Assembly (NCBI RefSeq): GCF_042666875.1
Contig: NZ_JBHTCX010000011.1
Coordinates: 310,001 to 374,000, forward strand
From: Brachybacterium sp042666875
Lineage (GTDB): Bacteria > Actinomycetota > Actinomycetes > Actinomycetales > Dermabacteraceae
Length of the DNA stretch: 64,000 nt
Direction of reading: 5' to 3'
Below the pieces are notes generated by a model. That model saw nothing but the letters and a program-made list of their open reading frames with translations. It was not told the DNA's origin and did no database searches. A program made the position numbers and the translations under genes. Shown in pieces: positions 1 through 7,394 of this stretch (within the stretch, counting starts at the first letter, position 1; each line of letters starts with the position of its first letter).

Positions 1-403
1 TGGCCGGGGAGGCGGTGGGTTCCTCACCGCCTCCCCGGGTGAAGGCGTAGAAGGCCACGCCGCCGCCGAGGACGAGGACCAGGACAGCGATGCAGCCGAA
101 GGCCACGGCGATCAGTCCCCAGGGGCGTTTGGGGGAGGGGGACCGGCCGAACTGCGATGGGCCGCCGGGTCCGCCCGGGCCGCCCGGGCCGGCGGGGCCG
201 CCGGGGCCGCCCGGGCCGGCGGGGCCGCCCGGGCCGGCGGGGCCACCCATGCCGGGCTGCGCGGGGGCCGCACCGAAGGACGGAGCCTGTGGCTGCTGGG
301 CGTGGGGCTGGGGCGGCGGGAACCCGCCTCCCTGCTGAGGGCCGCCGTGGTGCCCCCCGTAGTACGGCCCCTGCCCGTTCCCGCCGGTTCCTGCGCTCGA
401 CAT
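1..403 (-). CDS. Gly/Pro-rich single-pass membrane protein, 3' end outside window
   Basis: The reading frame starts at ATG 403-401 with a good ribosome binding site (GGGGGA, 8 bases upstream) and runs off the left edge after 134 codons. Residues 1-50 are rich in Gly, Gln and Pro. Residues 51-82 are an almost pure Gly-Pro-Ala-Gly collagen-like repeat. A basic patch (PKRPW) precedes one membrane segment at about 97-120, so the missing remainder should lie outside the cell. The layout and the wording of the membrane segment (LVLGGGV) match the next gene at 544-1623, whose segment contains the same string, so the two look like tandem paralogues; both are transcribed leftward. By analogy the missing part could be a metallopeptidase-like domain, but none of it is visible here. 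Confidence 0.75.
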   Translation of the reverse strand, partial: MSSAGTGGNGQGPYYGGHHGGPQQGGGFPPPQPHAQQPQAPSFGAAPAQPGMGGPAGPGGPAGPGGPGGPAGPGGPGGPGGPSQFGRSPSPKRPWGLIAVAFGCIAVLVLVLGGGVAFYAFTRGGGEEPTASPA

Positions 404-543
404 CCGTTCTTCCCCCTTGGCTGCACAGCGTGCTTGCAGGCGCAGAATATCCGGGCGGGACGCTGCAGGCTCCGGCCGTAGGTTCCGATGCGGTCACAAG
501 TGCCCGGGTCCTCCGGCCGAGGGTCGCAGGAGCCGGCGGGCGT

Positions 544-1623
544 CTAGGGCGCCGGGGCGACGTCCTCGGCCGGAGCATTCCAGGTGTTGCACGCCGAGAG
601 CTCCCCGTCGGACTCGAAGCCCGCCGTCAGCCACCGCACACGGGAGGCGGGCTCGAGGGTCTGCGGCGGATCGCCGGTGCCCCAGTTCGTCTCGTCGAGC
701 AGGTGGTCCCGCAGCTCGGCGGACGGCCGCGCCGCCGAGGGCAGCTGCATGGTCGAGGCCGCCGCCAGGCATCTCATCTGCAGGTTGAAGCGGCGCCACA
801 CCTCCGAGCTGAGCGGATCCTCGGGGGAGATCTGTTCCGAGAGCGCCAGGAAGTAGGCGGTGAGCGAGCTGTTCCACGCGACGGAGATCATGATCAGGTA
901 CGAGAGGTCCCAGACGTACGCCGAGGGCACGTCCGCAGCGTCATCCCGCGAGGCGCCCAGGCCATGGCCGGCGGGCCAGTAGACCGTCGCATCGAGGCTG
1001 CAGACGCGGGGGAAGTCCTCCTCGAAACTGCTCGACTCGCACTCGGAGGCGGGGATGTCCGGCCAGGTGTAGACCTGGACCCTCAGGGGCTCCCACGGCA
1101 GGCCCCGGTCCGAGCTGGTGGTGGCCCAGACCTGGTTCAGGCACCCGGCGGCCGCATCGAGAACCGCCGGGAGCTCGGCGGTGTCGTGGTCGACCGGAGT
1201 GGCCGGGAGCTCGCAGTCGGCGACGTCGGGCAGGGAACCCTCGGTCAGAGGGCTGGTGGCCATGACGGTCGTGAGCTCCTCCACGTCACCCGGCGGGACG
1301 TCGATCGGTGAGACCACCGTGAACTCGGGCTCCTCGGTCTCGGAGCCGCTGGGGGTCTCCGGTGTCTCCTTCGTCGGCTCCGACGGGCTCGACGTGGTCG
1401 ACGCGGCGGTGGGATCCTCTCCGCCGCGGTTGAGCGCGACGTAGGTGACGCCGCCGCCGAGCACGAGCGCGAGGGCGGTGACGCAGCCCATGGCCACCAC
1501 CATCACGGCCCACGGCGGGCCGCCGCGCCGGCCGCCCCCAGCCGCGGGGCCCGACGTCCGCTGCTGATACCAGCCGTGCGATCCGCCCTGAGGGGGTCGG
1601 TCTCCTGGTCCCGAGTGCGTCAT
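544..1623 (-). CDS. Membrane-anchored neutral zinc metallopeptidase-like protein lacking metal ligands
   Basis: 359 residues: a Gly/Pro-rich cytoplasmic N-terminus, one membrane segment at about 38-62, a Ser/Thr/Glu-rich linker (70-100) and an extracytoplasmic domain from about 105. The domain resembles the actinobacterial neutral zinc metallopeptidase family (YpfJ-like) in outline: CLNQVW at 161, a Trp-Asp-Leu at 238, RRFNLQMRC at 277-285 where active members have an ELQADC motif, and CNTW at 345. Where the HExxH helix should be (about 244-256) the sequence is IMISVAWNSSLTAYF, with no His or Glu, and the downstream Asp ligand is Arg284. I infer a catalytically dead member. The start has a strong site (GGGGAGAGAGG). 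The family assignment is by motif only; an unrelated secreted protein remains possible. Confidence 0.7.
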   Translation of the reverse strand: MTHSGPGDRPPQGGSHGWYQQRTSGPAAGGGRRGGPPWAVMVVAMGCVTALALVLGGGVTYVALNRGGEDPTAASTTSSPSEPTKETPETPSGSETEEPEFTVVSPIDVPPGDVEELTTVMATSPLTEGSLPDVADCELPATPVDHDTAELPAVLDAAAGCLNQVWATTSSDRGLPWEPLRVQVYTWPDIPASECESSSFEEDFPRVCSLDATVYWPAGHGLGASRDDAADVPSAYVWDLSYLIMISVAWNSSLTAYFLALSEQISPEDPLSSEVWRRFNLQMRCLAAASTMQLPSAARPSAELRDHLLDETNWGTGDPPQTLEPASRVRWLTAGFESDGELSACNTWNAPAEDVAPAP

Positions 1624-1839
1624 GCCTCTCTCCCCTGCCCCGTCACGTCCTCGCCGTGCGCAGGATATGTGAAGCGATGACGCCGCGGACGGGATGCCGC
1701 CGCCCTGGCCGACGGGTCCCGGGCTCCCGCCGGCTGCGACGTCGATCCTCGGGCGCCCTGACGTGCGGCGTCCGGAACCGCCCGTGCGGATGTCTCGACG
1801 GGGTCACAGTTCACGCGGAGCCGGTCGCGGCGCGGCCGC

Positions 1840-1868
1840 TTGACACTGCATCGAACAGGTGTTCGACT
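1840..1868 (+). promoter_or_regulatory. SOS-type promoter of the radical SAM gene
   Basis: A perfect -35 TTGACA (1840-1845) is followed after 17 bases by TCGACT (1863-1868), a weak -10. The ATG at 1875 lies 6 bases beyond the -10, predicting a leaderless transcript. The LexA box fills most of the spacer and overlaps the -10, the usual arrangement for repression. Confidence 0.7.
1851..1866. promoter_or_regulatory. LexA (SOS) box
   Basis: TCGAACAGGTGTTCGA has the form TCGAAC-N4-GTTCGA with perfect arms, matching the LexA site of mycobacteria and other actinobacteria (CGAAC-N4-GTTCG core shared with Bacillus). It lies between the -35 and -10 of the downstream gene. Confidence 0.85.
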
Positions 1869-1874
1869 TTCGGT

Positions 1875-2942
1875 ATGCGGTGGAGCGGGCAGGAGATCAG
1901 CGGCGAGACGACCAGCGGTCAGGAGGACGCTCCGGCTCTCGTCGGCCTCTCCGGGCTCGTGCGCAGCGTCCGCACTCCCGAGTTCCAGGGCGTCACCTTC
2001 CACGAGGTGACGGCGAAGTCCGCGCTGAACCGGGTGCCGCCGGCGAGCTCGATGCCCTTCGAGTGGACGGTCAATCCCTATCGCGGCTGCTCGCATGCCT
2101 GCGTGTACTGCTTCGCCCGCAGCACGCACCGCTACCTCGACCTCGATGCGGGAGCGGATTTCGACCAGCAGGTGATCGTCAAGGTCAACGTCGCCGACGT
2201 GCTGCGCGCCGAGCTCCGCAAGCGCACCTGGAACCGCAGCCACGTCGCGCTCGGCACCAACACCGACCCCTACCAGCGGGCCGAGGGACGCTACGGACTC
2301 ATGCCCGGGATCATCTCCGCGCTCGCCGACAGCGGCACGCCCCTGTCCGTGCTGACCAAGGGAACCCTGCTGCGGCGAGACCTGCCGCTGCTGTCGGAGG
2401 CGGCCGAACGGGTCCCGGTGGACCTGTCCATGTCGATCGCCGTCTTCGACGACGAGCTGCAGAAGGCCATCGAGCCCGGCACGCCCTCGGCCGCCGCGCG
2501 CCTGGCGACGGTGCGGGCCGCGGCGGATCGCGGCTTCAGCGTCTCGGTGTTCCTGATGCCGATCATGCCGTGGCTGACCGACTCCGATGCACAGCTCGAC
2601 GAAGCGCTCGCGCGCATCGCGGAAGCCGGCGCCGCGCGGGTGGTCTACGGCGCGCTGCACCTGCGGCCGGGCGCCAAGGAGTGGTTCCTGGAGTGGATCG
2701 AGCGGGAGCACCCCGAACTCGCCACCGGCTATCGGCGCTTCTACCAGCACGCCTCGTATGCGCCCGCGTCGTACCGCAAGAACCTCGCCCGACGGATCGA
2801 GCCGCTGCTGCAACGCCACGGTCTGAACTCCCGTGAGGACGAGGACCAGCCGGAGCAGCGGCGGCGTGCCGCGGGTGCGGCGCAGCGGGTGACCGCGGCA
2901 CCGTCGGCGCTCGACCTCGCGCCGCAGCCCGCGCTCTTCTAG
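1875..2942 (+). CDS. Rv2578c-family radical SAM protein
   Basis: 355 residues from ATG 1875. This start gives the MRW N-terminus I associate with the family and fits the promoter; the frame is open 73 codons further upstream but that part is not protein-like. The radical SAM cluster motif is CSHACVYC at 72-79 (CxxxCxxC), followed by ALGTNTDPYQRAEG and the LTKGTLLRRD segment typical of the COG1533/spore photoproduct lyase-like group. It should bind a 4Fe-4S cluster and S-adenosylmethionine in the cytoplasm. The true substrate of the Rv2578c family is not known to me. A LexA box in its promoter suggests induction by DNA damage and so a possible role in DNA or nucleotide repair (inference). The gene stands alone. 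Confidence 0.9.
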   Translation: MRWSGQEISGETTSGQEDAPALVGLSGLVRSVRTPEFQGVTFHEVTAKSALNRVPPASSMPFEWTVNPYRGCSHACVYCFARSTHRYLDLDAGADFDQQVIVKVNVADVLRAELRKRTWNRSHVALGTNTDPYQRAEGRYGLMPGIISALADSGTPLSVLTKGTLLRRDLPLLSEAAERVPVDLSMSIAVFDDELQKAIEPGTPSAAARLATVRAAADRGFSVSVFLMPIMPWLTDSDAQLDEALARIAEAGAARVVYGALHLRPGAKEWFLEWIEREHPELATGYRRFYQHASYAPASYRKNLARRIEPLLQRHGLNSREDEDQPEQRRRAAGAAQRVTAAPSALDLAPQPALF

Positions 2943-2978
2943 GGGGCTTGCAGAGCCCTCTGCGTCCCCGGCGGATCT

Positions 2979-3040
2979 CTGCGTCTCCCCCCTCAGCGTC
3001 TCCCCCCCCTCAGCGTCTCCCGCAGCGTCTCCCTCTCAGC
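2979..3040. repeat. Imperfect CTCAGCGTCTCCC repeats
   Basis: Three to four imperfect copies of a CTCAGCGTCTCCC(C) unit lie about 40 bases downstream of the radical SAM stop codon, in a C-rich stretch with no reading frame of interest. Confidence 0.6.
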
Positions 3041-3137
3041 AGCGGGATCCGTGACCGAGTGGGAATGACCCACGCATACCAACAAGGTCGCGGATCTGGC
3101 CGCCGGGTCGGGCTCGCCGGCATCGAGCGGGACAAGG

Positions 3138-3170
3138 AAATGGCTCCTGACCTGGGTCAGGAGCCATTTT
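3138..3170 (-). terminator. Hairpin terminator after tRNA-Ser
   Basis: Arms AAATGGCTCCTGAC (3138-3151) and GTCAGGAGCCATTT (3156-3169) pair perfectly over 14 bp around a 4-base loop. The hairpin begins 8 bases past the 3' end of the leftward tRNA. The A/T ends of the stem give a T-run on either strand, so it may also stop readthrough from the radical SAM gene. Confidence 0.85.
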
Positions 3171-3177
3171 CTATCGG

Positions 3178-3262
3178 CGGAGGATGGGGGATTCGAACCC
3201 CCGAGGGCGTTAACCCAACACGCGTTCCAGGCGTGCGCCATAGGCCGCTAGGCGAATCCTCC
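3178..3262 (-). tRNA. tRNA-Ser(GGA)
   Basis: The 85-nt leftward cloverleaf has acceptor arms GGAGGAT/ATCCTCC, D-loop CCTAGCGGCC, anticodon stem CACGC/GCGTG with loop CTGGAAC (anticodon GGA, reading UCC/UCU), a long variable arm as expected for serine, the T-arm GGGGGTTCGAATCCCCC, and discriminator G. The CCA end is not encoded; the genome continues CCG. Confidence 0.95.
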
Positions 3263-3355
3263 AGCGCTCACGAAGAGCAGTGGACAGCGTACCCGAGAGC
3301 CCAGGTGGGCGCGAACCGTGCGGGCACAGGTCACATCGGCGCCCGCTCCCGGACC

Positions 3356-4348
3356 TCACCGGGGCGCGGGCCCGGTGGAGTCCCGCACCCGCAGGGTCGG
3401 CTCGACACGGCTGAACGACGCCGTCGTCCGTCCTGCGAGCCGTTCGCGGATCATCTGTGCCGCGAGCCGCCCCATCTCCGCCCGCGGCTGGTTCACGCTG
3501 GTCAGGTGCGGTCTGACGGTCAGCGCGACCGCCGAGCTGTCGTAGCCTGCCACGCTCAGGCGCTCCGGCACCGGGACCCGCAGATCGGCGGCGCGATGCA
3601 GGACGCGCACTGCGGCGATGTCATTGGCGGCGAAGACGGCCGTGGCTGCCCCCTCCGCGCCGCGGCGAATCGCCCGCAGCAGCAGGTCGATGCCGTCATC
3701 CGGGTGGACCGGCCCGATCACCGAGGCGCCCTCGCGCAGGCCATGGCGCTCCATGGCGGTCAGGAAGCCGGTCCGGCGCAGGGCGGGGCCGGGGCGGGCC
3801 GACAGGGTCACGTGCGCGATGCGCCGGTGCCCCGACTGCACCAGATGGTGCACGGCAAGGGCAGCGCCGGCCTCGTCGTGATTCAGGACGTGGTCGACCC
3901 CGGGCACCTGGTCCTGCATGCGGCCGATCACCACGACCGGCACCACCTGCGCCGCCTGCTCCAGGGCGGCAGGGTCCAGCCACGACGAGACCACGATGAC
4001 GCCGTCGACCCCGAGGTCCAGCAGGCGCCGCAGCCCCCGTGCGAGATGAGCGGTGTCCCGTCGACCGTGGGCGATCACCACCTCCAGGCCCTCGTGGTCG
4101 GTGCGCTCCTCGATCCCGGCGATGACGTCGGTGTGGTACGGGTTCCCGAGATCCGTCGGGAGCACTCCGATCAGGCCCGTGCCGCGGCCACGACGGCCGT
4201 AGCGCAGGCTGCGGGCCGCTGCGAGCACCCGCCGCCGGGTCTCCGCGCTGACGCCGGGCCGATCGTTGAGGGCCATCGACGCGGAGGCGGAGGACACCCC
4301 GGCGGCGCGGGCGACGGTGGCGAGGGTGGGGCGCGCTGAGGACGTCAC
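3356..4348 (-). CDS. LacI-family transcriptional regulator
   Basis: 330 residues from a GTG at 4348. An N-terminal helix-turn-helix (about 7-27, TLATVARAAGVSSASASMAL) and hinge helix (RVLAAARSLRY, about 40-50) precede a periplasmic-binding-protein-like effector domain with the family signatures IGVLPTDLGNPY, FAANDIAAVRVL and LSVAGYDSSAVA. It should be a cytoplasmic dimer whose DNA binding is altered by a sugar or similar ligand. A CTGAAA-TC-TTTCAG palindrome 44 bases upstream is a likely autoregulatory operator. No sugar gene is directly adjacent, so the target may be distant. The start codon lacks a well-spaced ribosome site, so a leaderless mRNA is possible. Confidence 0.92.
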   Translation of the reverse strand: MTSSARPTLATVARAAGVSSASASMALNDRPGVSAETRRRVLAAARSLRYGRRGRGTGLIGVLPTDLGNPYHTDVIAGIEERTDHEGLEVVIAHGRRDTAHLARGLRRLLDLGVDGVIVVSSWLDPAALEQAAQVVPVVVIGRMQDQVPGVDHVLNHDEAGAALAVHHLVQSGHRRIAHVTLSARPGPALRRTGFLTAMERHGLREGASVIGPVHPDDGIDLLLRAIRRGAEGAATAVFAANDIAAVRVLHRAADLRVPVPERLSVAGYDSSAVALTVRPHLTSVNQPRAEMGRLAAQMIRERLAGRTTASFSRVEPTLRVRDSTGPAPR

Positions 4349-4391
4349 CTGCTCGGTCTATCAGCCGAGATTCCGGTCACGACCTGGAGGG

Positions 4392-4405
4392 CTGAAATCT
4401 TTCAG
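4392..4405. promoter_or_regulatory. Candidate LacI-type operator
   Basis: CTGAAATCTTTCAG has perfect 6-bp arms around a 2-base centre, the geometry of LacI/GalR operators. It lies upstream of the leftward LacI gene. The rest of 4349-4511 holds nothing else I can support. Confidence 0.5.
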
Positions 4406-4511
4406 GGCTTGTCCCCGAGCTGTGGCAGTCCCGTCACCTGGTGTTCATGACCCCGGCGTCAGCGCTCCGTAGCGTCGGAGAGGCCCCACCAGAAGACCGG
4501 GACGCCACGGT

Positions 4512-4625
4512 TCTGTGACCCCGAGACCCCGAGCCCCCGAGCCCCCGGGACCCCGGGACCCCGAGCCCCTGAGACCCCGAGACCCCGAGGCCGTGAGGGC
4601 CCGAGCCATCCAGACCCCGAGCCGG
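4512..4625. repeat. Low-complexity GACCCCGAG repeats upstream of the HAD gene
   Basis: About ten imperfect copies of a 9-10 bp GACCCCGAG unit fill the space before the tandem HAD gene. The HAD frame is open through them and would add a Pro/Arg-rich 53-residue extension, but the GTG at 4674 with its GAGGAG site is a better start, so I treat the repeats as non-coding. Confidence 0.65.
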
Positions 4626-4673
4626 TGCGACGCCCAGCCGTTGCGAGACCGGACCAGCTTCCCGAGGAGACCC

Positions 4674-6338
4674 GTGACCACTGCCCCCGAAGCACTCGAT
4701 GCCCCCGCGGAGGGGGCCCAGGCACTCGCCGCTCCGAGCGCGCTGCTGCTGGATTTCGGCGGAGTGGTCGTGACCACGACGCATCGGGCGCACTGGGCTC
4801 GCGAGCTGGCCGGTTGGATCGTGGAGCGCACGCGCTCGCTGGGCTGCGACCTCGACCCCGAAGGCGTCGAGCAGTCGCTTCGCGCGGGCCGACGGGCGCT
4901 GTCGCTGTGGAAGGACGCCGCCTCCCGCCGACTGGAACCGCGGGAGCTGACCAGCTCCGAGATCGTCGGGGACTTCCTGCTGGCCGACCTTCCCGCACCG
5001 ATCCGGGCTGCGATGCGGCTCGAGGCCGGCGAGCTGCTGGAGCGGATGGCCGGCCTGGTCGCCGATCACCGCGTGCGCGAGGGCATTCCCGCGCTGCTGG
5101 AGACCGCGCGATGTGGCGGGGTGCGCCTGGGCATCGTCTCGAACGCCCACTCCGGGCGGGCCCACCGCCGCATCCTCGATCAGCTCGGCCTGTCCGACGC
5201 CTTCGGCGTGCAGGTCTATTCCGACGAAGTCGGCATCCGCAAACCGCACCCCGGGATGATCCGGCGAGCCGCGGAGGCCCTCGGTGTCGACCCCGGATCG
5301 GCCTGGTACGTCGGCGACACCTTGGATCGCGATGTCGCCGCGGGGCGCCGCGCCGGCGTCGGCGCCGTGATGATCACGCGGGATCGCAGGACCGACACCC
5401 CGCCCTTCCCCGTCCTCGACGTCCCCGACCTCGTGGTCGAGGAGCCGAGCGGACTGATCGCCCCGCTGCGCACCGCACTGGGCACGGGTCGCGCCTCCAC
5501 CCCGATCGACGGCGCACCGGCGCCGGCCGGACCGCCGCCGCCCGCACCACGCCGCCGTCCGGCGCTGCTGCTCGACCACGGCGGGGTCATCACCTCCTCC
5601 ACGCCGAATCCGGAGCGCTTCTCCGGCGTCGGCTCACGCATCGTCGAGCTGGCCCGGGGAGCCGGGTGCCACCTCGAGCTGCAGACCGTCCTCGATGCCC
5701 TCGAGACCGGTTGGGAGCGCCACCGTGCCCACAAGCGTCGCCGGGACAGCTCGCCGGATCCAGCACACCGTCACGAGGAGATCGACCCGGCCGAGCTCTG
5801 GGCAGACCTCATCGGGCAGGACCTCCCCGAACAGCTGCGCCCCCTCCTGCGCCTGGAGGCCGCCGAGCTGTCCCTCGCGCTGCACCGCGCCAAGTCGCAT
5901 CCGGCACCGCGTCCCGGCGCGCTCACGCTGATCGAGTGGTGCCGACAGCGAGGAATCATCGTCGGCATCGTCTCGAACACCATCTCGGGCCGCGGCGTCC
6001 GCGAGATCCTCGAGGACTACGGGATCTCCGCCCACATCGGTCCGGCCGCCTACTCCGACGAGATCGGCGTGCGCAAGCCCGCCCGGGCGATCTTCGAAGC
6101 CGCCCTCGAAGCCCTCCCGAGCGACCGCGCCGACGTGGTCTATGTCGGCGACAAAGCACTCAACGACGGGCGCGGCGGCCGAGACGCCGGGATCGGCACC
6201 GTCTGCCTGCTCCGCGGCGGCAAGGACTCCGACGCGACGCTGGAAGCCGCCCTCGCCGAGGGGCTCGCCGATCACGTCCTCGACTCGCCGGACCAGGTGA
6301 TCGAGGTGCTCGCCGCACTCGCCCCGGACCGTCCCTGA
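4674..6338 (+). CDS. Tandem HAD-like hydrolase (two full domains)
   Basis: 554 residues from GTG 4674 (GAGGAG site 4 bases upstream). Two complete HAD domains are fused. Domain 1 (about 23-270) has nucleophile D27 in LLLDFGGVV, motif II S156 in GIVSN, K190 in GIRKPHPG and the GDTLDRD acid cluster at 214-220. Domain 2 (about 296-550) has D301 in LLLDHGGVI, S434 in GIVSN, K468 in GVRKPA and GDKALND at 492-498. A Pro/Ala linker joins them. Both have Gly at the usual general-acid Asp (DxG, not DxD), as in YihX-type sugar phosphatases. It is a likely cytoplasmic phosphatase. It precedes an ECF transporter by 73 bases, so it may dephosphorylate an imported or related compound (inference). Confidence 0.88.
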   Translation: MTTAPEALDAPAEGAQALAAPSALLLDFGGVVVTTTHRAHWARELAGWIVERTRSLGCDLDPEGVEQSLRAGRRALSLWKDAASRRLEPRELTSSEIVGDFLLADLPAPIRAAMRLEAGELLERMAGLVADHRVREGIPALLETARCGGVRLGIVSNAHSGRAHRRILDQLGLSDAFGVQVYSDEVGIRKPHPGMIRRAAEALGVDPGSAWYVGDTLDRDVAAGRRAGVGAVMITRDRRTDTPPFPVLDVPDLVVEEPSGLIAPLRTALGTGRASTPIDGAPAPAGPPPPAPRRRPALLLDHGGVITSSTPNPERFSGVGSRIVELARGAGCHLELQTVLDALETGWERHRAHKRRRDSSPDPAHRHEEIDPAELWADLIGQDLPEQLRPLLRLEAAELSLALHRAKSHPAPRPGALTLIEWCRQRGIIVGIVSNTISGRGVREILEDYGISAHIGPAAYSDEIGVRKPARAIFEAALEALPSDRADVVYVGDKALNDGRGGRDAGIGTVCLLRGGKDSDATLEAALAEGLADHVLDSPDQVIEVLAALAPDRP

Positions 6339-6411
6339 CCCCGGCCCGCGCCTGCTCCACCGACCCGACCCGACCCGTCCGTTCGCCCCGCACGCATCGA
6401 CAGGAGTTCTC

Positions 6412-7368
6412 ATGACCACCCAGACGCCCTCACCGCTGCCGGAACCCGACCAGGATCAGCGCCGCGGCACCCTGCGCGGCGCCGTCGACGGCATCCGCTC
6501 GGCCCACCTGACCACTTCGCAGAAGCTCATGATTTTCGTCCTGTCGATGTCCCTGTTCGGGCTGTCGAACATCCTGCTCGAGATCATCCCCGACATCACG
6601 ATCGGACCCATCGACCTGTCGATCTCGAACATGATGTTCATCCCCGTCGCGATGGCCGGGCTGCTGTCCCCGTTCTGGGCCGCGCTCGGTGCCCCGCTCG
6701 GCGAGATCGTGTTCACCGACCTGCTCATGGGCGACTTCTCCGGCCTCGCCGAGGTCGAGGGATACGTGCAGATGTTCCTCGCGATCTACATCGGAGGCTC
6801 GCTCGTCCGCAATCCGCGCAGCCGCGCACAGGTCGGCGTCAGCGCCGTCTGCATCATCCTCATCGACAAGGTGCTCTCCGCCGTCGTGGACATGGCCAAG
6901 GTGTGGATCGGGGTCGAGGACGCCGAGTACGTCACCGGGCTGCCGCAGTCGATCATCGCCGTCGAGACCGTCGGTCTGGTCACCGACGTGGTGATCAGCG
7001 GCATCCTGTTCGGGGCGATCCCCGCCATGTGGCTGGTGCCCGCCCTGTACGGGAAGATCGAACCGCTCATGGGACTGCGGCCCCGTGTGCCCGGCGAGCC
7101 CATCCCCGGGGACGCCCCGCGCGGCCCGCTGTTCGTCGGCGCGGTGGTGCTGCTGAGCATCGCCTCCTTCGGCTTCGCGTTCCTCGAGGCGTTCGACCTC
7201 AGCGCCGGTGCCTGGGAACCGGACTTCCTGGACCGCTTCGGCAACGGGTTCCTCTGGGTCTCGGTGGCCGCGATCGTGGTCGTGATGGCGGTCTCCGTGC
7301 TGCTGTTCCGCCGCTCGGGCACACCCGCGCACACCGGCGCTCCCGGGCCCACCGGCACCGAGAACTGA
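6412..7368 (+). CDS. ECF transporter substrate-binding (S) component, substrate unknown
   Basis: 318 residues from ATG 6412, site CAGGAG. About six to seven membrane segments run from residue 38 to 305. The glycine- and acid-rich stretch AGLLSPFWAALGAPLGEI resembles the conserved region of ECF S components, and the next two genes are the energising module, which is the main reason for the call. It is longer than the roughly 180-200 residues common for S components because of an N-terminal cytoplasmic tail and an extra C-terminal membrane segment. The ligand cannot be read from the sequence. The flanking HAD hydrolase and RidA-like gene suggest a vitamin, amine or phosphate-ester precursor (inference). 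Confidence 0.75.
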   Translation: MTTQTPSPLPEPDQDQRRGTLRGAVDGIRSAHLTTSQKLMIFVLSMSLFGLSNILLEIIPDITIGPIDLSISNMMFIPVAMAGLLSPFWAALGAPLGEIVFTDLLMGDFSGLAEVEGYVQMFLAIYIGGSLVRNPRSRAQVGVSAVCIILIDKVLSAVVDMAKVWIGVEDAEYVTGLPQSIIAVETVGLVTDVVISGILFGAIPAMWLVPALYGKIEPLMGLRPRVPGEPIPGDAPRGPLFVGAVVLLSIASFGFAFLEAFDLSAGAWEPDFLDRFGNGFLWVSVAAIVVVMAVSVLLFRRSGTPAHTGAPGPTGTEN

Positions 7369-7394
7369 TCCGGATCCGAGACCAGGAGCTCCCT

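Noticed and set aside
4515..4673. N-terminal extension of the tandem HAD protein
   Set aside because: The added residues come from GACCCCGAG repeats, and the GTG at 4674 has a GAGGAG site.
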